Shown here: piece by piece, positions 15,461 to 23,957 of the stretch | Numbering within the stretch: position 1 is the stretch's first letter | How the letters are laid out: each line of letters begins with the position of its first letter | From: Pseudomonas tolaasii NCPPB 2192 | Lineage (GTDB): Bacteria; Pseudomonadota; Gammaproteobacteria; Pseudomonadales; Pseudomonadaceae | Assembly (NCBI RefSeq): GCF_002813445.1 | Contig: NZ_PHHD01000001.1 | Coordinates: 3,844,001 to 3,908,000 of the forward strand | Length of the DNA stretch: 64,000 bases | Reading direction: 5' to 3' | Translations under genes and position numbers: made by a program | Notes under the pieces: model-generated | Told to the model about the DNA's origin: nothing | What the model saw: only the letters and a program-made list of their open reading frames with translations | The model's database searches: none

Positions 15461-16861
15461 TCAGCCCTCTCGGCGCGGAAAGAACAACTCAAAACACGTC
15501 ACGCCTTCCTCGCTGGTGACGCTGTAACGACCGTTATGCAACTGCATGATGGTCGCCACAATCGACAGGCCCAGCCCGTTGGACTGCGCGGAACGCTCGC
15601 GGGACTCATCCACCCGGTAAAATCGTTCGAACAATCGGGGCAAGTGCTGCGCGGGAATGGTTGCGCCCGTGTTGGTGACCCTGAGGCATATTCCTTCAGC
15701 GTCCGGAACCGCCTGAATGGCCAGCTCGGAACTCGACGCACCGTACTTGATGGCGTTGGCGCAAAGATTTGCCAGCGCACGGCGCAGCAGCATCGGCTCG
15801 GCCCAGATCACGCCGTCACCTTCGGCGACAATGCGGATATCCACATCGCTGGCCGGCCCTTCAAAGTAATCGGCCATGCGCTCCACTTCATCGGCGGCAC
15901 TCAGTTCCTGGCGTTGACGCAGCGCGCTGGCCGGGTCGGTACGGGCCAGGAACAGCATGTTGTCGAGCATGCGCGCCAGGCGTTCGAGCTCTTCGACATT
16001 CGATGCGAGCAACTGCTGATAGCTCTCGATGCTGCGACTTTGATGCAGGGCCACTTGGGTTTCGCCCAGCAGGTTGTTGATCGGTGTGCGCAGTTCATGG
16101 GCCATGTCCGTGGAGACCTGACCCAGCTGTACAAAACCCTTGGCCAAGCGTTCGAGCATGGTATTGAACGAGTCGATCATCGGCAGCAGCTCTTTCGGCG
16201 CGCCGTGGCTGTCGAGGCGTTCGGCCAGGTTGCCCACGCCGATGCCCTGGGCGTGTGTGGCCAGGCGCCGCAGTGGCACCAACCCGCGGTGCACCATCAC
16301 GTAACTCACCACGGCGAGTATGATCGCGGCAATGCTGGCCAGGATAAACACGCTCAAGCGATAACTGGCGAGCATGGCGGTGCGCTCGGTCATCAGGCGC
16401 CCGGTGGTGACCTGCAGGCTGCCCAGGTCGCCTGAGTCGATGGACGCGGCCACGGTGGCGAAGGGCACGCCATTCACACCCGGCAAATGGTGCACGTCGG
16501 AAAACCCCAGTTCCTGATTTTTCGGCACCGGTGTCACCGACGGCATTTCAATGTTGCCCGGGTTGACCAGTAACAGCGGCTTCTGCCCCGGCGCCGCGAT
16601 GCTCAGCACCGATTCACTGTTGCCCAACATGTTCTGGAACAGTTCCGGCTTGGTCTTGATCAGGTCCAGGGTGTTGCTGTCATTGAGCAGGTTGCGCAAC
16701 TGGTCGGCGCGGTAGATCAGCGCCGCATCATCACGCTTGATCAACTCGCGCTCCAGCTCGCGGTACAGCGCCACGCCCAGGGTCGCGAGCAGGGCAAAGG
16801 CGAGCAGGGCGAAGATCAGCGCCAGGCGCAGGGTCAGCGAATAATGGCGGCGCTGGTTCAT
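15461..16861 (-). CDS. Heavy-metal-type sensor histidine kinase
   Basis: 466 residues. TM1 at about 11-33, periplasmic sensor about 34-166, TM2 about 168-190, HAMP to about 240, HisKA with H255 in MAHELRTPINN, then HATPase with N-box CANAIKYG and G-box SNGLGLSIV. This layout matches the CusS/IrlS/CopS heavy-metal kinase family. The frame is open further upstream, but the ATG at 16861 overlaps the regulator stop (ATGA) and begins a normal N-terminus, MNQRRHYSLTLR. The metal or signal is not determined. Confidence 0.9.
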   Translation of the reverse strand: MNQRRHYSLTLRLALIFALLAFALLATLGVALYRELERELIKRDDAALIYRADQLRNLLNDSNTLDLIKTKPELFQNMLGNSESVLSIAAPGQKPLLLVNPGNIEMPSVTPVPKNQELGFSDVHHLPGVNGVPFATVAASIDSGDLGSLQVTTGRLMTERTAMLASYRLSVFILASIAAIILAVVSYVMVHRGLVPLRRLATHAQGIGVGNLAERLDSHGAPKELLPMIDSFNTMLERLAKGFVQLGQVSTDMAHELRTPINNLLGETQVALHQSRSIESYQQLLASNVEELERLARMLDNMLFLARTDPASALRQRQELSAADEVERMADYFEGPASDVDIRIVAEGDGVIWAEPMLLRRALANLCANAIKYGASSSELAIQAVPDAEGICLRVTNTGATIPAQHLPRLFERFYRVDESRERSAQSNGLGLSIVATIMQLHNGRYSVTSEEGVTCFELFFPRREG

Positions 16862-17529
16862 GGCTGGGTATCGAAGCGGTAGCCGATACCGCGCACGCTG
16901 TGGATCAGCTTGAGCTGGAACGGGTCGTCGATTTTCAGGCGCAGGCGGCGCACGGCCACATCGACCACGTTGGTGTCGCTGTCGAAATTCATGTCCCACA
17001 CCCGCGAAGCGATCATCGAGCGTGACAGCACCTGGTCCTGATGGGTGGCGAACAGGTGCAGCAATGCGAATTCCTTGTTGGTCAGGGTGATGCGTGTACC
17101 GGCGCGGGTGACGCGGCGTTTGAGCACATCGATTTGCAGGTCGGCGATCTGCAGCTGTTCTTCTTCGCGGCTGGGGCCACGGCGTGTCAGGGTGCGCAAG
17201 CGCGCAACCAGTTCAGCGAAGGAGAACGGTTTGATCAGGTAATCATCGGCGCCCAGCTCCAGACCCTTGATGCGGTCGGCAATGTCGTCACGGGCGGTGA
17301 GAAACAGCACCGGCGTGTCGGCCTCTTTGCGCAGCCGGCGCAGCACTTCCCAGCCATCCATTTTCGGCATCATGACATCCAGCACGATCACGTCGAACGG
17401 CGTTTCCAGCGCCTGGTGCAAGCCGTCCACACCGTCGCGGGCCAGGCTCACGGAGTAGCCCAGTTCCTGCAGGCCGTTGAGCAGGTAATTGCCGGCCTTG
17501 GGTTCGTCTTCGACGACAAGAATGTTCAT
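16858..17529 (-). CDS. Heavy-metal-type response regulator (OmpR/PhoB family)
   Basis: 223 residues: receiver domain with phosphoacceptor D51 in VIVLDVMMPKMDGW and switch lysine in DDYLIKPFSF (K100), then an OmpR-type winged helix ending VRGIGYRFD. Closest to CusR/CopR/IrlR regulators. First gene of the two-component operon, probably the direct activator of a metal or stress response. The DUF2790 and hydrolase genes that lie upstream on the same strand are candidate targets. Confidence 0.92.
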   Translation of the reverse strand: MNILVVEDEPKAGNYLLNGLQELGYSVSLARDGVDGLHQALETPFDVIVLDVMMPKMDGWEVLRRLRKEADTPVLFLTARDDIADRIKGLELGADDYLIKPFSFAELVARLRTLTRRGPSREEEQLQIADLQIDVLKRRVTRAGTRITLTNKEFALLHLFATHQDQVLSRSMIASRVWDMNFDSDTNVVDVAVRRLRLKIDDPFQLKLIHSVRGIGYRFDTQP

Positions 17530-17571
17530 GGGAAGTGCCCTGGTTCTGTACGTGGCGCAAGTGTAGCCCGA

Positions 17572-17832
17572 TCAATTGTCACTGGCGCAACCAATGCCTT
17601 GTACCTGGTAGTCCAGCACGTGTTCACGGCCCTGGTGATCGAGGTAGTCGAGGCGGGCCGGCACGATGCCGCACTGGCCGTAGGTGTCGGTGCTCGACAG
17701 CACTTTGTCGACGTCCAGGTGCACGAAGAAGCCGGTCTTGTCGTGGATCACGTTGTTGGCGGCAGGGGTGTCGGCAGCAAACGCGGAACCGGTGGCGAGT
17801 AAAGCGGCAAAGCCCAGGATAAACAGTTTCAT
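17572..17832 (-). CDS. DUF2790 periplasmic protein
   Basis: 86 residues: signal peptide MKLFILGFAALLATGSAFA, then a small domain with CGIVPARLDYLDHQG and a C-terminal HVLDYQVQGIGC. The two cysteines may form a disulphide. This matches DUF2790, a family of small secreted proteins expanded in Pseudomonas. Function unknown. It lies 42 bases upstream of the response-regulator gene on the same strand. Confidence 0.85.
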   Translation of the reverse strand: MKLFILGFAALLATGSAFAADTPAANNVIHDKTGFFVHLDVDKVLSSTDTYGQCGIVPARLDYLDHQGREHVLDYQVQGIGCASDN

Positions 17833-17943
17833 GGCGGTATCTCTCTTTAAGGGTTGGCTGCCGGTTCGTGGCAGTGAGTTCACGTTAACCAGCGGTACCC
17901 AACAGCCAACCAACAGGTTGATGACAAGTTCGTCATTCAGGGA

Positions 17944-18714
17944 TCAAGGCTGGCGACCGGACGCTTCGAGGATCAGGTCGGTGATTTCCTTGGCGTGGGA
18001 CACCAGCGACAAGTGGCTCGAAGGCAGCTCGATGGTGGTGGCGTTCATGCGTTTGGCCAGGAAGCGTTCCAGGTCCGGGTTGATGGTCTGGTCATTGCTC
18101 GACACCGCGTACCACGACGGTTTGGTGTGCCAGGCGGCATTCACTGTGCGGCCACTGAAGAGGGTCTTGGTGATGGGTTGCTGCACGGCGTACAGCTCAA
18201 GGGCCTTGGCGCGCGGTACGTCGGCGGCGAAGTACTTGAGGAAGGCGTCCTGGCTCAGGGTCAGGTAGCCGTCGTGATCTTCCACACCGGCACGTACGGG
18301 CATGGTCGGGTACTTGGCGGAAAGCGCGACGAAGTCTTCGTTGGCGTCCGGCGCACGGGCTGCCACGTAAACCAGCGAGCTGACTTTCGGGTTGGCCCCG
18401 GCGTCGCTGACCACGGTGCCGGCGTAGGAGTGGCCTACCAGCACGGTAGGGCCGTCCTGTTGATCGAGTACGCGATTGGTGGCGGCGACGTCATCGGCAA
18501 CCGACGTCAGCGGGTTTTGTACCGCGGTGACGTGCAGGCCGGCGGCCTGGAGGCGGGTGATGACCTCGGACCAGCTCGAGCCGTCAGCCCAGGAACCGTG
18601 CACCAGCACCACGTTGTTGGCTTTGACCGGCGCGACCGTACCGGCCATCGCGGTGCCGGTGCCCAGCATCAACAGGCTGGCGGCGATCAGGCAGAGTTTG
18701 CTTGCAGGTTTCAT
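17944..18714 (-). CDS. Exported alpha/beta hydrolase
   Basis: 256 residues. Signal peptide about 1-25 (SKLCLIAASLLMLGTGTAMA), then an alpha/beta-hydrolase fold with oxyanion motif VLVHGSWADGSSW, nucleophile elbow GHSYAG and a late histidine in SSHLSLVSH. The family is annotated as esterase/salicylate-esterase-like. The start at 18714 is chosen over 18732 because only the former has a purine-rich AAAGGG upstream. Substrate unknown; periplasmic or secreted. Confidence 0.85.
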   Translation of the reverse strand: MKPASKLCLIAASLLMLGTGTAMAGTVAPVKANNVVLVHGSWADGSSWSEVITRLQAAGLHVTAVQNPLTSVADDVAATNRVLDQQDGPTVLVGHSYAGTVVSDAGANPKVSSLVYVAARAPDANEDFVALSAKYPTMPVRAGVEDHDGYLTLSQDAFLKYFAADVPRAKALELYAVQQPITKTLFSGRTVNAAWHTKPSWYAVSSNDQTINPDLERFLAKRMNATTIELPSSHLSLVSHAKEITDLILEASGRQP

Positions 18715-18932
18715 GGGTGGACCCTTTTTCATCAGTAGGAAGTGACGTCAACCGGTGTGGGTGACTGACGACTCCACTGTATGAAGTGAGGGGGCTGCGA
18801 AGACTTACAGCTTCATTACAAGGTTGTAATGCAATGCGCTGTCAGGTTGTCTTCGGCGTTTACAAGTTGGGGGGTGATCCGTAGATTGCTTCGGGGTCAG
18901 CCTTTGTTACCGACTAAAAGGAAAGCCCCGCA

Positions 18933-19607
18933 GTGTCCACCTCAGACTCCGCCGTATTGATCCGACGTTACCGTGCCTTTCTGTTCGATATGGACGGGAC
19001 CTTGCTCAACTCCATTGCCGCCGCCGAGCGTGTCTGGAGCCGTTGGGCCGAGCGCCATGGTCTGGATGTGGCGGCTTTCCTAAAGACGATTCACGGCGCC
19101 CGGGCGATCGACACGATTACCCGTCAGGCGCTGCCCGGTGTCGACGCCGAGGTTGAAGCGCAGTGGATCACCGAGGCGGAAATCGACGACGTGGAGGGTG
19201 TCGTGGCCATTGCCGGCGCGGCGGAGTTCCTGAATAGCGTGCCGGGCGACCAATGGGCACTGGTCACGTCGGCGCCCAGGGCGTTGGCGTTGCGTCGTCT
19301 GCAAGCGGCTGGTATCAAGCCTCCAACCGTGTGGGTAACGGCTGAGGACGTTGCGATCGGCAAGCCCGATCCGGCCTGTTATGTGCTGGGCGCCCAGCGT
19401 TTGGGTGTGGCGGTGCAGGATTGCCTTGTGTTTGAGGATGCGCCGGTAGGCATCCGGGCAGGCGAGGCGGCGGGGGCGGATGTGGTGGTCGTGACCGCAA
19501 CGCATTCCAGGCCGTTGGTTACCGCGCATGTTTGCATTGACGGTTATGAAGGGCTGCACGCGGCAACGGATGCAGACGGCTTTTTGAGTGTGCAGCGCCA
19601 GGCATGA
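18933..19607 (+). CDS. HAD-superfamily sugar-phosphatase-like hydrolase
   Basis: 224 residues. HAD motif I DMDGTLLNS, motif II TSAPRALALRRL, motif III K in AIGKPDPACY, motif IV FEDAPVGI. The helical cap between motifs I and II makes this subfamily I (YfbT/GPP/2-deoxyglucose-6-phosphatase type). Start codon GTG with AAGGAAAG 8 bases upstream. Probably dephosphorylates small sugar or polyol phosphates; the specific substrate is not evident. Confidence 0.87.
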   Translation: MSTSDSAVLIRRYRAFLFDMDGTLLNSIAAAERVWSRWAERHGLDVAAFLKTIHGARAIDTITRQALPGVDAEVEAQWITEAEIDDVEGVVAIAGAAEFLNSVPGDQWALVTSAPRALALRRLQAAGIKPPTVWVTAEDVAIGKPDPACYVLGAQRLGVAVQDCLVFEDAPVGIRAGEAAGADVVVVTATHSRPLVTAHVCIDGYEGLHAATDADGFLSVQRQA

Positions 19608-19617
19608 CGCGCCGGGC

Positions 19618-19899
19618 TTATTCGCAGAAGGGTGGGTCAGAGGAGGCCTGTAGCCGATTGCTTCTGAGGCCCTGGCGAGACAGCACCATCTCTCTGAGTA
19701 TCTCGTTGGCGAGTCGAGCGATGGCTTCCGCGCCGCGATAGTGGGCGCGGACGATTCCGGTGATTGCAAAATGGTCGGTTTCCGGACCGCTGAGGATCGC
19801 GGACAAGGTGCCGTCCGCGTGGAGTGTGCAAGTCACACTGTAGCTGGGCAGCCGGGCTGCCAAAGCTGATTCGATTTCGAGTTTACTGAGGGTGTCCAT
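19618..19899 (-). CDS. Conserved small protein, possibly DUF1652
   Basis: 93 residues from the chosen ATG (MDTLSKLEIESALAARL), which has GAAGG about 10 bases upstream; a longer frame reaches 19938. The pattern CTLHADGTLSAILSGPETDHFAITGI recalls DUF1652 proteins of Pseudomonas, but the match is from memory and moderate. No signal peptide. Convergent with the HAD gene. Confidence 0.6.
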   Translation of the reverse strand: MDTLSKLEIESALAARLPSYSVTCTLHADGTLSAILSGPETDHFAITGIVRAHYRGAEAIARLANEILREMVLSRQGLRSNRLQASSDPPFCE

Positions 19900-20003
19900 C
19901 TGCTCTAACGCCTTCACTGACCCTGCAAGCCATAGCATAGGTGGTGGTACGCCAGTATCAATACCGATAATCCGGTGGCAGGCAGCCAGGTGTCATCTTG
20001 CGA

Positions 20004-20255
20004 TTATGGGTGGCCGCGGTGAGCGGCTCGCTGGCACAACTTGCGCAGGACGGCTTTTTGAATGGGCTTGATGCAGAACACAAAAACGTAGCCGCAAAGA
20101 AAGAGTGCCAAGTCCAGCCAGGAACGCTTGCCTGGGTCGTCGACACCTTCAATTTCGAATTTCAGGGCATATCCCAGTATCACAAAGACCAGCCCGATCA
20201 ACAGGGCGATCATCCAGGACCTGGACACTAGCGGTTGCCTTATCGTAGGCCTCAT
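20004..20255 (-). CDS. Small inner-membrane protein
   Basis: 83 residues with two predicted membrane helices (WMIALLIGLVFVILGYAL and LALFLCGYVFVFCI) and a basic C-terminus. No family recognised. Real-gene status rests on the two well-formed helices and the positive-inside pattern. Confidence 0.6.
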   Translation of the reverse strand: MRPTIRQPLVSRSWMIALLIGLVFVILGYALKFEIEGVDDPGKRSWLDLALFLCGYVFVFCIKPIQKAVLRKLCQRAAHRGHP

Positions 20256-20442
20256 TTGAGCGCTCCCGAATTTGCCAGGGCGGCAAAATCACATTCAGGA
20301 GGTTCGGCTACTAATTTTGTAACAAGTTCCAGGCATTTACGCAGTTTCATCTTGAAGCAACGCCAAAGACGAGCCGCGTGCGCAAACAGAGGGTCTTCGC
20401 CAGCCGTTACCGTGAACGAAAGGGCTGGCTACTGAGCGTGCT

Positions 20443-20637
20443 TCAAGGCGTCTGGTTTTTGTCCGGAGCAGTCAGGCCTGCCTGGATGCGCTGATAAATC
20501 TCCTCGCGATGCACGGCAACATCCTTGGGTGCATTGATGCCGATTCGTACTTGCTGGCCGCTGACGCCCAGGATGGTGATCGTGATGTCATCACCGATGT
20601 TTATGCTTTCACCGACTTTGCGGGTGAGTATAAGCAT
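20443..20637 (-). CDS. rsmE: Post-transcriptional regulator RsmE (CsrA family)
   Basis: 64 residues, MLILTRKVGESINIGDDITI onward, with the RNA-binding strand VRIGINAPKDVAVHREEIYQRI. The KVGESINIGDD N-terminus and QAGLTAPDK tail are those of RsmE rather than RsmA, which has a charged EE-rich tail. A dimer that binds ANGGA motifs over ribosome binding sites and is titrated by Gac-controlled RsmX/Y/Z RNAs. The longer frame to 20667 is rejected; AAGGAG sits 6 bases before this ATG. Confidence 0.93.
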   Translation of the reverse strand: MLILTRKVGESINIGDDITITILGVSGQQVRIGINAPKDVAVHREEIYQRIQAGLTAPDKNQTP

Positions 20638-20644
20638 GGACTTC

Positions 20645-20664
20645 TCCTTGATTACTTTTAAGGA
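20645..20664 (-). promoter_or_regulatory. rsmE ribosome-binding-site hairpin, candidate autoregulatory site
   Basis: In the mRNA, TCCTT pairs with AAGGA of the Shine-Dalgarno across a 10-base loop, and the ribosome binding site contains an AAGGA motif, the type bound by Rsm proteins. Autoregulation of rsmE by this route is inference. Confidence 0.4.
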
Positions 20665-20884
20665 CACATGTTTCAGACAGGGCAGGTGTCGGATGTGTGT
20701 AGCTTACTGCTAAGCGCTTCCCTGTGACTGCCTCTTTTAGGACGCATAGAGGCGACATTAATTCCCATGGCGGCATCATACAGGTCTGCGATACATCATT
20801 CGCATTGTTTAAGCCAATGTTTATGACGGCCAGAATAGACAGTGAATGATAAAGTTGCCTCTTTATCCTCAAAGGAGCAGGGCA

Positions 20885-21265
20885 GTGCGTAAAGTAGCGA
20901 TGGCAATTGCGGTGTTGGCATTGGCCGGTTGCGGTGAAGGAAAAAGCGTGGATACCCCCAGAGCCAAGCCTTCCGTGACTGAGAGCCAGCCGCAAACCGG
21001 AGCGATTGCCGCCCAGGAATGGGACGTGTGGGTTGGCCCGCCCGACCACAAGTTGCAGGCGATCACCGACCTGACTGCCTGGTTGCTTGAGCATGGTTTC
21101 AATTTTTACATTGCCAGGATCGACGGCAAGGACGAGGTGTTTCTGGGGCCGTTCGCCAGCAAGGCAGAAGCCGAAGCCAAGCAAGCGCTGTTGAACGAGA
21201 AAATGGCGCGCGCCAAGAAAAATGACACCGTCTCACAGGTCGTCGAGCACAAGGCTGCGCAGTAG
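20885..21265 (+). CDS. SPOR-like domain lipoprotein
   Basis: 126 residues from a GTG with AAGGAG 7 bases upstream; the in-frame ATG at 20846 lacks a ribosome binding site and would spoil the signal. Signal MRKVAMAIAVLALAGCGEGK with lipobox LAGC, a linker, then WDVWVGPPDHKLQAITDLTA and IDGKDEVFLGPFASKAEAE, the pattern of a SPOR peptidoglycan-binding domain. Likely an envelope lipoprotein that binds denuded glycan. Confidence 0.78.
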   Translation: MRKVAMAIAVLALAGCGEGKSVDTPRAKPSVTESQPQTGAIAAQEWDVWVGPPDHKLQAITDLTAWLLEHGFNFYIARIDGKDEVFLGPFASKAEAEAKQALLNEKMARAKKNDTVSQVVEHKAAQ

Positions 21266-21273
21266 AGGCCGAT

Positions 21274-21292
21274 CGGGCGGGTTTCCCGCCCG
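21274..21292. terminator. Bidirectional terminator hairpin between SPOR lipoprotein and endonuclease genes
   Basis: Stem CGGGCGGG / CCCGCCCG with a TTT loop, then CTTTC; sits between two convergent stops. Confidence 0.55.
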
Positions 21293-21295
21293 CTT

Positions 21296-21985
21296 TCAAC
21301 TGCAGGCTTTCAGGTTTACCGGGCCGACAAATTCATTACCGCGCCCCATCACGCAAGCCACGGTTTGGTTGCGCTGACGCTCCCACGCCTGCACCGGATA
21401 GGTCTTGTTCCAGGCTTCATACAGTTGGCGGTCCTGTTTGGACAGGCGCAAGCCATATTGTTTGCTCATGTAAAAGTACGTGCGGGCGATCATCCCGCGA
21501 ATTGACGGGCGGGGCATGACCTTTTTGGCCTTGAAGTCCACCTGCGTCAAACATGAACCATACTGCCCACGCTGTGCCGGCAGCCAACCAAAACTGAAGT
21601 TGTTACGGTCGCCATTGACCTCGCCGATACTGGGTACGAGGTTATGCAGGTCGGCCTCGGCGCGTTTGAATACTTCATCACGGCGCGTGCAGTTCTTGCG
21701 CCCGCCGTCCTGCCAGCATTGGCGTTGATGCCCGATCTGCCAGGCCGGGACGATGTGTTCCCATTCGATGCGTGCGGCGCGGCTGGCATTTTTACGCGGA
21801 ACGTAGCCACAGGCCTTCAAATCCACACGGTTTCCCGTGTATTTGCAGCCACAATAGAATTCGGTGGATTGCGGCGCGTAAAGTTTCCAGGCGACTTTCT
21901 TGGCCTCGCTGAAGGTGCGAGGCGCCTGGGCATTGGCGGTGACAACAAAAAGCAGGCAAAACACAGCGGTAACGCGGGCAATCAT
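21296..21985 (-). CDS. Secreted endonuclease I family nuclease
   Basis: 229 residues. Signal peptide MIARVTAVFCLLFVVTANA, then the endonuclease I domain: FYCGCKY near the start, IEWEHIVPAW with the catalytic His, and ADLHNLVPSIGEVNGDRNN with the metal-binding Asn. Several cysteines suggest disulphides, as in periplasmic EndA. Degrades extracellular or periplasmic DNA. Four bases downstream of the DUF1654 gene, so probably one transcript. Confidence 0.92.
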   Translation of the reverse strand: MIARVTAVFCLLFVVTANAQAPRTFSEAKKVAWKLYAPQSTEFYCGCKYTGNRVDLKACGYVPRKNASRAARIEWEHIVPAWQIGHQRQCWQDGGRKNCTRRDEVFKRAEADLHNLVPSIGEVNGDRNNFSFGWLPAQRGQYGSCLTQVDFKAKKVMPRPSIRGMIARTYFYMSKQYGLRLSKQDRQLYEAWNKTYPVQAWERQRNQTVACVMGRGNEFVGPVNLKACS

Positions 21986-21989
21986 TCAA

Positions 21990-22241
21990 TCAATCTTCCT
22001 TTGGTACGACCCAGAAAATCTGCACGCCACCATCATCGCGGTAGGCGAGAGTAACGTTGTCGTTCTCGGCAATTTCTTCCAGCAAGCGCGCCCATTCATC
22101 TTCGGGCTCATCCGGTAGACGAAAGATCAAAGCCGCTTTGGCCTTCTGGGCGTTCGTCGAGTTGATAATCTTCTGCACGCGAAGGGCGAGGCGTTCGTAA
22201 GCATCAGGGGGGGTGAGTGTTGCGGAAGAAGACTTTGCCAC
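21990..22241 (-). CDS. DUF1654 protein
   Basis: 83 residues from a GTG with AAGGAA 6 bases upstream; the upstream ATG at 22271 has no ribosome binding site. PDAYERLALRVQKIINSTNA and EPEDEWARLLEEIAEND plus the ending GVQIFWVVP match DUF1654, a family of small proteins restricted mostly to Pseudomonas. Function unknown; coupled to the endonuclease gene. Confidence 0.78.
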   Translation of the reverse strand: MAKSSSATLTPPDAYERLALRVQKIINSTNAQKAKAALIFRLPDEPEDEWARLLEEIAENDNVTLAYRDDGGVQIFWVVPKED

Positions 22242-22389
22242 GGAGTATTCCTTGATTTGCTGTATGTGCATACAGTATTTAACTGTGGGCAGTTTCGCAA
22301 CTACTTAACGTTCAAGTAGTTCGTCTGACAGCATTCAAGGCTTTTTGACGTAGGAAGCGGATGTTTTATAGAGGGGCTGCGAAGAAAGT

Positions 22390-22411
22390 AGAGGCGGGTA
22401 AACCCGCCTCT
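22390..22411. terminator. Hairpin downstream of asparaginase gene
   Basis: Perfect inverted repeat AGAGGCGGGT / ACCCGCCTCT separated by AA. On the minus strand it follows the asparaginase stop by about 20 bases; no long T run. Confidence 0.55.
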
Positions 22412-22430
22412 ATGCAACGATTACCAGGAA

Positions 22431-23519
22431 TCAGTATTCCCAGAACATCCGTTGCAGCTCTTTGCTGTCCTGGGTTTTGGTCAGGGCGACCATCGCCAGG
22501 ATCCGCGCTTTCTGCGGGTTCAAATCGTGTGCGGCAACCCAGTCGTACTTGTCGTCAGGCTGTTCGGCGTTGCGCAGTACGAAACCGCCAGCGTTCACGT
22601 GGGAAGAACGAATGATCTGCACGCCTTGCTTGCGCAGTTCCTGCAGGGCGGGAACGACCTTGGACGACACCGAGCCATTGCCGGTGCCGGCATGGATGAT
22701 GGCTTTGGCGCCAGCCTGGGCCAGGGCTTTGACGGCGGTGTCGCTCACGTTGCCGTAGCCGTAGGCGATTTCAACATCGGGCAGGCTCTTGATGTTCTTG
22801 ATGTCGAACTCGGAATCCATGGTGTGGCGCTTGGCAGGCAGGCGGAACCAGTAGGATTTGCCTTCAACCACCATGCCCAGTGGGCCCCAAGGGCTTTTGA
22901 ACGCTTCGGTCTTGATGTTGATCATCTTGCTGACGTCACGGCCCGACTGGATCTCGTCGTTCATGGTCACCAGCACGCCTTTGCCGCGTGCGTCTTTGCT
23001 GCCTGCGACGGCCACGGCGTTGTACAGGTTGAGCATGCCGTCAGCCGACATCGCGGTACCTGGGCGCATGGAGCCGACGACCACAATTGGCTTGTCGGTT
23101 TTTTCCACCAGGTTCAGGAAGTAAGCGGTTTCTTCCAGAGTGTCGGTGCCGTGGGTGATCACGATGCCGTCCACGTCCTTGCTGTCGGCCAGCTCGGCCA
23201 CGCGGCGGCCCAGTTGCAGCAGGTTTTCGTTGTTGATGCTTTCGGAGGCGATTTGCAGCACTTGCTCGCCGCGTACGTTGGCGATCTGGCTGAGCTCGGG
23301 CACGCCGGCGATCAATTGTTCGATGCCGACTTTCGCGGCCTGGTAGGTGGCACTGTTGGCGGCGCTGGCACCGGCGCCGGCAATGGTGCCGCCGGTGGCA
23401 AGAATCACCACATTGGAGAGCTTGGTCTTGGTTTCAACTTCCTTTGCCTGGGCGGCAACGGGGAACAGCAGCAGGAGGGCGAGGGCGCCCGGAACAAAGG
23501 ATTTCAGTGCAGATTTCAT
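22431..23519 (-). CDS. ansB: Periplasmic type II asparaginase/glutaminase-asparaginase
   Basis: 362 residues. Signal peptide about 1-25 (ALALLLLFPVAAQA). Catalytic threonine T45 in ATGGTIAGAG, the second catalytic motif HGTDTLEET (T125, D126), and GSMRPGTAMSADG. Hydrolyses asparagine and glutamine to their acids and ammonia in the periplasm. The length and motifs match Pseudomonas glutaminase-asparaginase (PGA) as well as AnsB; the name is used loosely. Preceded by a promoter-bearing gap and followed by a hairpin. Confidence 0.93.
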   Translation of the reverse strand: MKSALKSFVPGALALLLLFPVAAQAKEVETKTKLSNVVILATGGTIAGAGASAANSATYQAAKVGIEQLIAGVPELSQIANVRGEQVLQIASESINNENLLQLGRRVAELADSKDVDGIVITHGTDTLEETAYFLNLVEKTDKPIVVVGSMRPGTAMSADGMLNLYNAVAVAGSKDARGKGVLVTMNDEIQSGRDVSKMINIKTEAFKSPWGPLGMVVEGKSYWFRLPAKRHTMDSEFDIKNIKSLPDVEIAYGYGNVSDTAVKALAQAGAKAIIHAGTGNGSVSSKVVPALQELRKQGVQIIRSSHVNAGGFVLRNAEQPDDKYDWVAAHDLNPQKARILAMVALTKTQDSKELQRMFWEY

Positions 23520-23943
23520 TATTTTTCTCTCTGGTTTTTGATGAGTGCGGTAGCAGGTTCATCTAGAACACCCGGGCGGTTCTGAATGCCACGAGGTGCT
23601 GAGAAAGAGCAGGATTTGTACCAAGCTGATTGTGTTTGCTTTTTTTAATTAACTTATTGATTTCAAACAATTTAAATCGATTTTTTGGTTTGTCTCCATC
23701 AGCCTCTGTCCGGCATTCCGAACAGGCGGTGGTCTTGCGTTCGGTTGGCCGAAAACTATGATGGAATATTGAAGCTTCACGTATGACGAGAGGTTCGCCG
23801 CCTGTCGTTTTAGAGAACGCTCGGGCGTAGGCGATGTTTAATCGTTTCAGCGGATTTGTGTGATCGCAGAGGCAGACGGGCGTAGATGAAAGACGATTTT
23901 CTTCCGTTGACAAATCCCCGCAACGTTCTCATAGTTTGAACAA
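23520..23943. other. Divergent intergenic region ansB/rbsB
   Basis: No gene supported. Contains an AT-rich block around 23635-23692, unusual for this GC-rich window, and promoters for both flanking genes are expected. A minus-strand frame at 23563-23913 has no ribosome binding site or family features and is not called. Confidence 0.5.
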
Positions 23944-23957
23944 CGCAAACGTTTGCG
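23944..23957. promoter_or_regulatory. RbsR (LacI-family) operator
   Basis: Perfect palindrome CGCAAACGTTTGCG, with the central CG typical of LacI/GalR-family operators, 56 bases before rbsB. A second imperfect LacI-like element, GAGCGTTGCTC, follows at about 23973-23983. The obvious ligand is RbsR, encoded as fourth gene of the operon. Confidence 0.7.

Noticed and set aside
23560..23610. Possible sigma-54 promoter for the asparaginase gene
   Set aside because: A TGGCA element is present on the minus strand, but the GC of the -12 box is one base out of the required spacing.
23563..23913. 116-codon minus-strand frame between ansB and rbsB
   Set aside because: Covers the AT-rich promoter region, has no ribosome binding site and an erratic composition.
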